From positions 1,149 through 65,148 of the forward strand of contig ONSR01000009.1 in the NCBI GenBank assembly GCA_900320565.1: DNA of 64,000 nucleotides, written 5' to 3'. Positions 8,581 to 15,863 of the stretch are shown here, piece after piece; position 1 is the first letter of the stretch, and every line of letters starts with the position of its first letter. This stretch comes from an uncultured Prevotellaceae bacterium (lineage in GTDB: Bacteria > Bacteroidota > Bacteroidia > Bacteroidales > Bacteroidaceae). The notes beneath the pieces were generated by a model, which was given only the letters and a program-made list of their open reading frames with translations, was not told where the DNA came from and searched no databases. A program made the position numbers and the translations under genes.

Positions 8581-10341
8581 GTGAACTATGAATTATTCAT
8601 AGCTTACCTGCGGGATGTATTCTCTTTCGACGAGAACAGTCCCCTGCTCTTCACCCAAATGCATTTCTGGGTGTTCTTCTGCATCGTCTTTGCTGGCTTT
8701 GCTTTGATGCAGAAACGCACGCATCTGCGAAATGCTTACTTGATGGCTGTGAGCCTGCTTTTCTATTACAAAACAAGCGGGCTGTTCGTCGGACTTCTTT
8801 TGCTGGTAACTTGCAGCGACTTCCTCATCGCACAACGCATCTATGCCCTCAAAGAGAGGTGGAAGAAGAGGCTGTGGCTCACTTTGAGTGTGACGCTCGA
8901 CCTCGGCATTCTTTGCTATTTCAAGTACAGTTACTTCTTTGCCGACATTATCGGGCAAATCTTTGGCATTCATATCGAGGTCAGAAACATTGCTGCCGAA
9001 TGGTTCAACACAGCAACGGGGGCTCCTGTATTCAGCGTTGACCGCATCATCCTGCCAGTCGGAATATCGTTCTACACCTTCCAGGTCATCAGTTACACGG
9101 CCGATGTCTATCGAGGCTTGATAAAGCCTGTTCGCAACATCCTCGACTTTGGCTTTTACGTCAGTTTCTTCCCGCAACTTGTAGCAGGTCCCATCGTTAA
9201 GGCCAGCGACTTCATTCCCCAGCTCTACCGTCGTTATTTCCTTAGTCGCAGAATGTTTGGCCTTGCCATATTCATGATATTGGGAGGTTTGGCGAAGAAG
9301 ATTATTCTGAGCGACTATCTGGCTCTGAACTTCATAGACCGCGTCTTTGCCAATCCGATGCTCTTCACCGGATTTGAGAACCTGGCTGCCCTCTTCCTTT
9401 ATTCTTTGCAGGTCTATGCAGACTTTTCGGGCTACACGGACATTGCCATCGGTCTCTCTCTGTTGATGAGCTTCCACCTTTTGCAGAACTACCTTTACAT
9501 TCCACTTGGTGGCAATCGAAACATCACTTTCGGCACATATTTCTGGATTGCGACCCTCACCCTTTCTGCTCTTATACTGAGCGGAAACATTTGGATAGCG
9601 ATAGGAGCCCTCTTGCTGGCTCTCTCCGTTATATTGACTGCTTGGCGCTGTCCTGACAGACGCAAAAAGATTTATGCCAACCTGAACAGCATGATAACGA
9701 TGCTCTTGGGTGGACTCTGGCATGGTGCAAGCCTGAACTTCCTGATTTGGGGCGGTTTGAATGGACTGGGAATGATTGTCTATAAGTTCTGGCGTGACGC
9801 GAATCCCTGGCATCGTGCCTTCTTTACGACAGCCGTAACGCTTGGTTTCTGGATGCTGACCATCTACCAGCCTGCACCATTGTGGCGAGTCTTCCTTTGC
9901 TTCACAGCATTTATTGCCGTAAGTGCTTGGCTGAGAATGCTTAACACGAAATGGGCTCCCTTCAATAGCAGGGCATGGGCTATCCTCGTCACCTTCACTT
10001 TCATCAGTTTTACGAGGCTCTTCTTCCGTTCTGGAAGCAACCTTGACCCAGCCACAGCCAACGAGGAGGCTTGGCAAACGGCGAGTCAGATGATTACTCG
10101 CATAGGTTCACGATGGTCTGGAAACGAATGGGAGATTATGTGCAACTATCGCAATGTCTTTATTCTCTTCCTGCTTGGAATGATTATCCACTGGCTGCCA
10201 GAAGACTGGAAACGCCGTTACAGGTTGGCTTTTGCGGCACTTCCTTTGCCCGTCATGAGCCTTGTCTGCATCCTTGCTGTGCTCATCATCTTCCAGTTCG
10301 TAAGCGCGGAGATGCAGCCATTCATCTACTTCCAGTTCTAA
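8581..10341 (+). CDS. MBOAT-family O-acyltransferase (AlgI-like), apparently missing one conserved motif
   Basis: 586 residues, about ten membrane segments. Family landmarks are 'PVGISFYTFQVISYTADVYRG', 'QLVAGPIVKASDFIPQL', 'YADFSGYTDIAIG', 'YLYIPLGGNRN' and 'GGLWHGASLNFLIWGG' with the conserved histidine (His381). It would carry acyl groups to the periplasm for the two SGNH proteins upstream. Oddity: AlgI/DltB-type relatives have a conserved FW(R/K)RWH segment just before 'LYIPLGGNR'; here 'LLMSFHLL' runs straight into 'QNYLYIPLGG', as though about 25 residues were removed in frame, so activity is in doubt. The start is the GTG at 8581 within repeat DNA ('MNYELF'); the next in-frame Met would cut into the first helix region. 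Confidence 0.85.
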   Translation: MNYELFIAYLRDVFSFDENSPLLFTQMHFWVFFCIVFAGFALMQKRTHLRNAYLMAVSLLFYYKTSGLFVGLLLLVTCSDFLIAQRIYALKERWKKRLWLTLSVTLDLGILCYFKYSYFFADIIGQIFGIHIEVRNIAAEWFNTATGAPVFSVDRIILPVGISFYTFQVISYTADVYRGLIKPVRNILDFGFYVSFFPQLVAGPIVKASDFIPQLYRRYFLSRRMFGLAIFMILGGLAKKIILSDYLALNFIDRVFANPMLFTGFENLAALFLYSLQVYADFSGYTDIAIGLSLLMSFHLLQNYLYIPLGGNRNITFGTYFWIATLTLSALILSGNIWIAIGALLLALSVILTAWRCPDRRKKIYANLNSMITMLLGGLWHGASLNFLIWGGLNGLGMIVYKFWRDANPWHRAFFTTAVTLGFWMLTIYQPAPLWRVFLCFTAFIAVSAWLRMLNTKWAPFNSRAWAILVTFTFISFTRLFFRSGSNLDPATANEEAWQTASQMITRIGSRWSGNEWEIMCNYRNVFILFLLGMIIHWLPEDWKRRYRLAFAALPLPVMSLVCILAVLIIFQFVSAEMQPFIYFQF

Positions 10342-10345
10342 GTTT

Positions 10346-10825
10346 TCAGTAGCTCTTCTTGAACTGACGGTCAATGTTTCGTCGGTCTTCTTTCTCTTTG
10401 AGTGTCTCGCGCTTGTCGTATTCCTTCTTGCCTCGAGCAATGTGGATGTCGAGTTTGGCAAGTCCTTTCTCATCAACAAACAGGAGAGTTGGCACGATGC
10501 TGAAGCCAGGCGATTTGACTGTCTGCTGTATCTTGCGAATCTCTTTGCGGTTGAGCAGGAGTTTGCGGTCGCGCCTTTCCATGTGGTTGTTGTAGGAACC
10601 CTGCTCGTACTGGGCGATGTACATGTTCTTCACCCACACCTCTCCGCCAATCACATAGCAGTAAGTGTCCACCAGACTTGCTTTGCCTTTGCGGATGCTC
10701 TTAATCTCGGTGCCAGTCAGAACGAGCCCTGCCGTGTATTTATCCATGAGCAAGTAGTCGAACTCGGCTCGCTTGTTCTTGATGTTTATGTCTTTCCCCT
10801 TGTTGGGAATCAATGATTTAGCCAT
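10346..10825 (-). CDS. smpB: SsrA-binding protein SmpB
   Basis: Binds tmRNA and delivers it to stalled ribosomes for trans-translation. The family sequence is clear: '[10 protein letters not shown]', '[20 protein letters not shown]', 'REIRK'-like 'LLLNRKEI', '[22 protein letters not shown]' and the basic tail '[13 protein letters not shown]'. The length is 159 residues from the ATG at 10825 ('MAKSLIPNK'). An upstream in-frame TTG at 10831 would overlap the preceding gene's stop and is unlikely. The start lies 2 bases after that stop, so it is co-transcribed with the DUF4375 gene. Confidence 0.96.
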   Translation of the reverse strand: MAKSLIPNKGKDINIKNKRAEFDYLLMDKYTAGLVLTGTEIKSIRKGKASLVDTYCYVIGGEVWVKNMYIAQYEQGSYNNHMERRDRKLLLNRKEIRKIQQTVKSPGFSIVPTLLFVDEKGLAKLDIHIARGKKEYDKRETLKEKEDRRNIDRQFKKSY

Positions 10826-10827
10826 TG

Positions 10828-11337
10828 TCAATCTGCTTTGATAACGTGGACGAACAGGTCGAGATGGTCGTCAACATAATGGGCAATTGTGTCCGTCACT
10901 TCTTCTTCCATCTCGATGAACTCGTCGTCGAGGTCGTCGAACTCAGGGTACTGCTCGAAGAGCGCCATGAACTGCTCGTCTGTGCAATCCTTTGTGAGAG
11001 CCTCTGAATGCTGTTCGAAGAGTTTTCTTCCCTTATAGATGAGTTTGCTGAACTCGTGAGCACCCCAAAGCCTCATTGCTTTTGCGAAGGGATTGAGGAA
11101 GATGAAGGGGCCGTAGCCATTGTAAATGAGTTGGATGAAGCCGCCGTCCATCACCTCTTCGCGCAGGATGAAGTAGGCCAGCAAAGTCGTTTGCTCGCCA
11201 TTCAGGAGCGGCAAAGTCTCTGCATTAACCTCGCCACCAACGGCATCGAGGATAGCGTCGTGAACGACTGTCAAGAATGCATCAGTGCCCTGACCTGCAG
11301 CCTCTTGGAGTTTTACTTCTGGTATGTTGACTTTCAT
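10828..11337 (-). CDS. DUF4375 (DMP19-type) protein
   Basis: 169 residues, acidic, with no signal peptide or membrane segment. '[29 protein letters not shown]' followed by '[21 protein letters not shown]' matches the DUF4375/DMP19 family, whose function is poorly known (a few members are DNA mimics or histone-like-protein binders). The C-terminus is very acidic ('[15 protein letters not shown]'), which would fit a DNA-mimic idea but does not show it. It is first in an operon with smpB behind a near-perfect promoter. Confidence 0.75.
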   Translation of the reverse strand: MKVNIPEVKLQEAAGQGTDAFLTVVHDAILDAVGGEVNAETLPLLNGEQTTLLAYFILREEVMDGGFIQLIYNGYGPFIFLNPFAKAMRLWGAHEFSKLIYKGRKLFEQHSEALTKDCTDEQFMALFEQYPEFDDLDDEFIEMEEEVTDTIAHYVDDHLDLFVHVIKAD

Positions 11338-11356
11338 TTCTTGCTTTATTGTGCGA

Positions 11357-11387
11357 CAAAGTTACGAAAAAGAATTGAAACGACAAA
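11357..11387 (-). promoter_or_regulatory. Promoter of the DUF4375-smpB operon
   Basis: Minus-strand TTTG (11387-11384), a 19-base spacer and TAACTTTG (11364-11357), an almost ideal match to the phylum consensus. Confidence 0.75.
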
Positions 11388-11452
11388 GGGGAAGCTCAAA
11401 AAAGAGACTCCCCCTTCAGTTATTCATGAATGGCAAGAATGTCGGAAATGGA

Positions 11453-11491
11453 ACCACCTTAATGTCACATGTCACAATGTCACATGTCACA
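11453..11491. repeat. TGTCACATGTCACA element, copy 1
   Basis: CACCTTAAT followed by two tandem copies of palindromic TGTCACATGTCACA-type sequence. The same element occurs at 14937-14974, and inverted at 14771-14803. It lies just after the stop of the P-loop gene. Confidence 0.85.
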
Positions 11492-11498
11492 CTTTTCT

Positions 11499-13253
11499 TC
11501 ATTCTGTCCGCTTCTTAATCCAATGTTTGCCATCCTCTGCCTTTTCAATCCAGCCGTCGCGACTCCATCGTGAAGTGATTTGCCGGATTGCTGCGTCGCT
11601 GTAATTGCCTTGTTTCAGAGCACGCAAGTCATCTTTCGTGAACGAGGGAGGCAATTGGTCGAAGATGCTGTGGTTCTTGCCGTAACGCTGACATTCGTTG
11701 CTTGCTTCGATGAATTGGGTTTCAAGGGTTTGGCCGAAGGCAAGTATCTGCTGATTCAGGCAATACTCGGCCATCATCTTCGCGAACTCGAGACAAGCGT
11801 TCGACTCCTTCTTGTTGCCGGTCAAGAGATGGAAGACGACACCGCAACGGAAGCCGATTACTGCTGCACGTTTGCGATAGATGTCCTTCACTCTGTCCAG
11901 GTCTTTCGAGGCTTCCACTCGCTTCTGTTCCACCCAGTTCTCGATGACGGCCCTCAGTCGTGGCACATTAACCAGTCCTGATGCAGAGCGAAGGCGGGTG
12001 ACTGCTTCTTGGATTCTTGCCTCGCATTCTTCTGAGCGCTTCCCGTACTTTGGCATCTTAGCGAAGGAAGAGTCGGGCATTTCCGAGACGAGTACTCTGG
12101 AACTGAGTCCGTTCTCGATGTTTTCGCTCTTGAAGCACTTATGCAGGGCTCCGTTTGTGCCGAGAATCGTCCAATTGTAGGCCACATTCACGACACCCGA
12201 TTCTGCTTGGTCGGAGTTGTAGTCCTGTCCCCACTCGCCTTTATCGAATGAGAGGCGGTAGATGTCGTACTTCGAGCTCCAACTGCCTGCTCCATTGGTT
12301 TTGCGTAGTGTGTCGAGTTCCTCGCAAAAGGAATAGAGGCAATGGCCTTGAGCATTCTTCAGTCGCTTCAAGAGTGTAGAACAGGAGACCGTTACGGGCA
12401 CCATTCGAATCAGCACTTTGGGGTCGTCGGGAGCCTTCTCGTTGGCTTTGCGGCCTTTCCTGCGCTCCTTCCATGCTTCTTCGCGTTGGCGGGCTACGGC
12501 ATCTTCCTCGTCGAACTGACGCTTCCAGACATCGATTGCACTCTTGCAGACGCTCTTGCCGCTAGCCTGCTCGCCTCGAATGATGGACATGAGTCCGAGG
12601 TGCTGGCGAAAGCCGTCGCAATACTCCACTTCAACTCCGTCGGCATAGGCTGCAGCGATGGGCATTACGGCGCAGAGAACGGGCAACTGCATCGAGACTG
12701 GCACGCCTGCCAAACTCTCTTTCAGGCCGATTGGGAGCGTGCGGACATTGAGTTTCGCGCCAGTTTCTTCGGCAACGGCTTCTGCATCCTGTTCCTCCAT
12801 CTTCCGCCTTGCTTCTTCGCTCTTGATGATGCTCTCCATCATTCTGCTGATGCCTTTTGGAGGCTCTTTGCAGGCAGATTCCACCACGCTCCTCAACTCG
12901 GCTTGCGAGAGTCCGAATCGTGGCAAGACGGCCATGAGGATTTCCTTTTTGTTGTCGCAGATAGCACGCAAGTTTACGGCCAGTTTGTGCAGTTTCACAT
13001 TCCTTTCCCCTTCTTGAGGTTCGCCACCATTGCGGAGCCAGTATTCGCTGATGATGGAGGAATACGGAATGCCCTTGAAAGCGAGCGATTCGGCCTTTTC
13101 AGGCTCGATTTCCTGAAGTGGTTCCAACGCTTGTTTAACACTCTCTGTTGTTCGCATTCGAGACGCATGTTCTCGAGCGAGAATCACTCTCTCTTTCTTT
13201 GAGAGAGGTTTGCCAACGTTTTCTTGTTGGCTGATTAATTGGTTTGTTTGCAT
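11499..13253 (-). CDS. P-loop protein, DUF3987-like (possible mobile-element or replication type)
   Basis: 584 residues, no signal or membrane segment. A Walker A motif 'GEQASGKS' lies at 227-234, and 'CLYSFCEELDTL' near 330 could serve as Walker B. The overall layout resembles the DUF3987 proteins common in Bacteroidetes, often beside primase- or VirE-like genes, but I cannot confirm membership. The N-terminal 160 residues are charged and helical. The C-terminal 50 residues ('FTKDDLRALKQGNYSDAAIRQITSRWSRDGWIEK') look like a winged helix, suggesting DNA binding. It stands alone behind its own promoter. The strand and neighbour match the HIRAN gene, and TGTCACATGTCACA copies bound the pair. 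Function unknown. Confidence 0.55.
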   Translation of the reverse strand: MQTNQLISQQENVGKPLSKKERVILAREHASRMRTTESVKQALEPLQEIEPEKAESLAFKGIPYSSIISEYWLRNGGEPQEGERNVKLHKLAVNLRAICDNKKEILMAVLPRFGLSQAELRSVVESACKEPPKGISRMMESIIKSEEARRKMEEQDAEAVAEETGAKLNVRTLPIGLKESLAGVPVSMQLPVLCAVMPIAAAYADGVEVEYCDGFRQHLGLMSIIRGEQASGKSVCKSAIDVWKRQFDEEDAVARQREEAWKERRKGRKANEKAPDDPKVLIRMVPVTVSCSTLLKRLKNAQGHCLYSFCEELDTLRKTNGAGSWSSKYDIYRLSFDKGEWGQDYNSDQAESGVVNVAYNWTILGTNGALHKCFKSENIENGLSSRVLVSEMPDSSFAKMPKYGKRSEECEARIQEAVTRLRSASGLVNVPRLRAVIENWVEQKRVEASKDLDRVKDIYRKRAAVIGFRCGVVFHLLTGNKKESNACLEFAKMMAEYCLNQQILAFGQTLETQFIEASNECQRYGKNHSIFDQLPPSFTKDDLRALKQGNYSDAAIRQITSRWSRDGWIEKAEDGKHWIKKRTE

Positions 13254-13334
13254 TTTATAAGTTTTTTAATGGTTTATAATATGGTTTCTTTTGCAACGGA
13301 AATGTAGAGGCGCCTTTGTTTCTCAATTGCACTG

Positions 13335-13366
13335 CAAAGTTACGGCAGGAATCGGCGTTTTCCAAA
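13335..13366 (-). promoter_or_regulatory. Promoter of the P-loop gene
   Basis: Minus-strand TTTG (13366-13363), a 20-base spacer and TAACTTTG (13342-13335). This gives a leader of about 75 nt. Confidence 0.7.
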
Positions 13367-13401
13367 CAAAATCGCCTCTAACTTATTGATGCACAAGCCA
13401 A

Positions 13402-13441
13402 TACAAGTAAATACAAGTAGCGTACAAGTAGTCGTACAAAT
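13402..13441. promoter_or_regulatory. TACAAGTA direct repeats (iteron- or operator-like)
   Basis: TACAAGTA at 13402, 13412 and 13423, and a degenerate TACAAAT at 13435, spaced 10-12 bp, about one helical turn. They lie 36 bp upstream of the P-loop gene's -33 box, as a regulator's or replication protein's sites would. Confidence 0.5.
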
Positions 13442-13445
13442 CAGA

Positions 13446-13483
13446 CACAAAAAAGGGGAACCGATTTGTGTCGATTCCCCCTA
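13446..13483 (-). terminator. Terminator of the HIRAN gene
   Basis: On the minus strand GGGGGAATCGA, a short loop and TCGGTTCCCC are followed by TTTTTTG. It sits about 20 bases past the HIRAN gene stop. Confidence 0.85.
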
Positions 13484-13504
13484 TACCTTATTAAATATAG
13501 TCGG

Positions 13505-14704
13505 TCAATTCACCTGCTGATTCCAGTTGGATTCCGTCGGTTTGTAGAGGCCAAAGTCGTGGAGCGGCTTCCAAAGGTCGCGACGGCAGGACATTTTCGA
13601 AATCTTCCGATCCCGAACCAATTGATTCACTCTGTCGGTTATCTGTTTCGGCTTCACGCCTTGAATGGCTGCAAGGAAATCCCTGACCTCCTGCTCGTTT
13701 CCGTAGAATATCGGCTTGAGTGCTGCGACGAGCGCTTCCTCCTTATCCTGATAGCGTTCCAGCAACAGAAGTGCGGCATAGACTTCGTAGAGATCTTGGC
13801 GGTTGACACCCTGATAATTGAGTCCCGCAGCCAGTTTCTGATGGTCCGTGTAATCACATAGCGAGGCATGAGGCATTGCAGCAAACCAGCCCCTCAATCG
13901 GGCAAGTTGAGCAGAAAGGTCATTCCCCTGATTGATGTAATTCTCGAAGCGCTCGAACAAACCGTCCTTCTGCTCTGCAACAGCCTTCAACAGCTGCAAC
14001 TGAGCGTCGAACACACGCAACTGCCAATGTTCGCCAGTACGATGGAAATCGCGCTGAGCCAAGACCAGTTCATCGCGAAACTGCTCCAACCTACGCTTCT
14101 CATTTTCGGCCAATTTCAGCTTCATAGCAGCCCTGAATTTCTTCAGGATGCGGTCGCGCCAGCAATCGTCCTCACGGCACAGAGAAAGGCGCGAGAGGGG
14201 TATGTAGCGTTCCGACAACGTCAACCAATCAGCAGCATTCTCGGCCGTGAACTCCTTGCCGCAAAGCAGAGGCGCAACAACCTGCAAAGTGCGCTCGTTC
14301 TCCGTAAAGGGCAAGCCAATCCCGTTCGGCAACGGACTTTCGGGCAACACCCTTTCGAACTTTAGCAGAGAGAGGGAGAGTTCCTGCACCTCAGGAATTT
14401 CCACAAAGAAGGTCACATGCCCGTCGTTCCTGCTAACACGCGTCTGGAGCATGCCATTGACTGACTTCAGGAGCGGATGCAACTCCCAGCAGCACTCGTG
14501 TTTGATGAAGCCGACTTTGCGCACCTCAGTCGTATAGACCGCAATCGCATTAACATCCTGTATATTGTCGGGCTCGGGCACCAACAACATGGGCGTGCCA
14601 TCCTCCAACTCGCTGAGGAAAGCCTCCGCCACCCTGGTCCGCTCTTCCATCGTGCCCCTGTCCACTAGCGTATATCTGAGGGCTGTAACTGCATATTCTG
14701 CCAT
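13505..14704 (-). CDS. HIRAN-domain protein of unknown function
   Basis: 399 residues from the ATG at 14704 ('MAEYAVTALRYT'); a longer frame to 14746 would cover the -7 box, so it is not used. Residues 1-85 fit a HIRAN domain ('PEPDNIQDVNAIAVYT..VRKVGFIKHE'; usual form PxNxxDxNAIxVxxxxxxxGxLx), a DNA 3'-end or fork-binding module in eukaryotic HLTF and in bacterial helicases. Here no helicase is attached. The rest is alpha-helical, with 'LLLLERYQDKEEALVAALKPIFYG' and a basic C-terminus ('DRVNQLVRDRKISKMSCRRDLWKPL') that could bind nucleic acid. No function can be assigned. It has its own promoter and terminator. Confidence 0.6.
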   Translation of the reverse strand: MAEYAVTALRYTLVDRGTMEERTRVAEAFLSELEDGTPMLLVPEPDNIQDVNAIAVYTTEVRKVGFIKHECCWELHPLLKSVNGMLQTRVSRNDGHVTFFVEIPEVQELSLSLLKFERVLPESPLPNGIGLPFTENERTLQVVAPLLCGKEFTAENAADWLTLSERYIPLSRLSLCREDDCWRDRILKKFRAAMKLKLAENEKRRLEQFRDELVLAQRDFHRTGEHWQLRVFDAQLQLLKAVAEQKDGLFERFENYINQGNDLSAQLARLRGWFAAMPHASLCDYTDHQKLAAGLNYQGVNRQDLYEVYAALLLLERYQDKEEALVAALKPIFYGNEQEVRDFLAAIQGVKPKQITDRVNQLVRDRKISKMSCRRDLWKPLHDFGLYKPTESNWNQQVN

Positions 14705-14770
14705 AAACGAAATTTTGCCTGCAAAGTTACTAATAATTTTCGACACTCACAGCCTTGAAGGGGCAATTTT

Positions 14771-14803
14771 GTGACATGTGACATTGTGACATGTGACATT
14801 AAG
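14771..14803 (-). repeat. TGTCACATGTCACA element, copy 2 (inverted)
   Basis: Reverse orientation of copies 1 and 3, including the CTTAAT flank. It is bracketed by GGGGC and GCCCC, so the whole block could fold as a long hairpin. Confidence 0.85.
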
Positions 14804-14830
14804 CCCCTTTCACATTGCAAACATGCCTGT

Positions 14831-14896
14831 AGTATAACGTAAGTTATTATATATTAATATATTATAATATATATACTATAATAATATATAGTATAT
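14831..14896. repeat. AT-only palindromic stretch
   Basis: About 65 bases made almost only of TATTATA/ATAATATAT motifs with several overlapping inverted repeats (for example TATAGTATAT against ATATACTATA). It lies between the inverted element copies 2 and 3. Confidence 0.6.
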
Positions 14897-14936
14897 CCCT
14901 TTACTGATGGGCATTGCAGGAAATTTGGCGGCAGAA

Positions 14937-14974
14937 ACCACCTTAATGTCACATGTCACAACGTCACATGTCAC
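14937..14974. repeat. TGTCACATGTCACA element, copy 3
   Basis: Nearly identical to copy 1 over about 38 bases, including the ACCACCTTAAT flank, with one C/T difference in the centre. Confidence 0.85.
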
Positions 14975-14996
14975 ATTTCGGCTAGGAGAGTGCCTC

Positions 14997-15128
14997 AACG
15001 CAGCACGCTGAATCTGCCAACGCAACACGCTTAATTGGCAAACGCAGCACGCTTAATTGGCCAACGCAACACGCTTAATTGGCTGACTCTCCACGCTTAA
15101 TTGGCTGACTCTCCACGCTTAATTGGCT
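14997..15128. repeat. 22-bp tandem array B (6 units)
   Basis: Six 22-bp units with core CACGCTTAATTGGC; the last two are identical. The stop codon of the minus-strand gene at 15119 lies inside the final unit, so the array has grown into or from a coding end. Confidence 0.9.
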
Positions 15129-15628
15129 CCGACGCTGAACGGATAGACGAGCAGGTCTTGAAGTTCACCGATTGGCTGCTGCTTCAGATTGGCCAGAATG
15201 TACTCTCCCGGCTGAAGAGGCTGGCGAGGTTGACAAATGAAACTATCACTTTCGGCTTTTATATCGAAGTAACTGGGTTCCAGTCTTGTATAGTTGCACT
15301 CAATCAGCAACGGCTTGAACATTTTCCGATAGTATTTCGAGGCCTTCAGACGGATGAGGACGTAGTCGATGAGGACTTCTTTTTCGGCTGGAGTAACACG
15401 AAAGACAGGTCGGTTTCCGTCGGTCAGCTGACTGGCGTGGCCGCCCGAAAGATAGTGCGTCAACTTACTCTTCATCTGATAATCCACAATCTTCCAGCCC
15501 GGCTTCAATTCGCTCTGCGTCTGCTGGACGGGTATCTCCACCCAACCCTCGCCGACGGCCAGCTCGACCTTCTGCGCCCCTACATTAAGGGCAGAAAGGA
15601 GCATCAATAGACTTATTATTTTCTTCAT
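15119..15628 (-). CDS. Secreted protein of unknown function
   Basis: 169 residues with a clear signal peptide ('MKKIISLLMLLSALNVGAQ'). The mature part is rich in beta-type residues and ends 'LVYPFSVGAN'. I recognise no family. It stands alone, with a good promoter (minus-strand TTTG 15666-15663, 19-base spacer, TAATTTTG 15643-15636). Its stop codon lies within the last unit of the 22-bp array, so the final few residues may be recent. Confidence 0.7.
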   Translation of the reverse strand: MKKIISLLMLLSALNVGAQKVELAVGEGWVEIPVQQTQSELKPGWKIVDYQMKSKLTHYLSGGHASQLTDGNRPVFRVTPAEKEVLIDYVLIRLKASKYYRKMFKPLLIECNYTRLEPSYFDIKAESDSFICQPRQPLQPGEYILANLKQQPIGELQDLLVYPFSVGAN

Positions 15629-15673
15629 AACACCACAAAATTATCTATTTTGTGAGAAATAACAAAGAATTGC

Positions 15674-15704
15674 TTGTCGTTTTGAGGATTTTTAACTAAC
15701 TTTG
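15674..15704 (+). promoter_or_regulatory. Promoter of nhaD
   Basis: TTGT (15674-15677), a 19-base spacer and TAACTTTG (15697-15704). It would give a leader of about 150 nt containing purine-rich AGATAAAAGA-type and CTTCTAACTT-type imperfect repeats. Confidence 0.6.
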
Positions 15705-15863
15705 CACGTCAAACAAGGAGATAGATGAAGATAAAAGAAGACAGAAGGAGATAAAAGACAACAGTTTTCGACAACCAGAAGTATTGTCCTCTAACTTCGT
15801 CGCTGAAAGCGACATATCTTCTTCTAACTTCTTCTAACTACTAAAATTATTTCATTAACTGCC

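Larger units (their letters stand above)
14705..15118. other. Repeat-rich gene-free region
   Basis: About 410 bases without a gene. It contains the HIRAN promoter (minus-strand TAACTTTG at 14729-14722), two inverted copies of the TGTCACATGTCACA element, an AT-only palindromic stretch and the 22-bp array B. Confidence 0.75.

Noticed and set aside
8593..10077. 494-residue open frame on the minus strand
   Set aside because: It lies wholly opposite the MBOAT gene, has no recognisable domain and no promoter; its low-complexity charged composition is that of an antisense shadow.
12342..13202. 286-residue plus-strand open frame
   Set aside because: Opposite the P-loop gene; no start signal and no domain.
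11499..14974. Insertion sequence or transposon
   Set aside because: No transposase, integrase or target duplication is visible; the flanking elements alone do not prove mobility.
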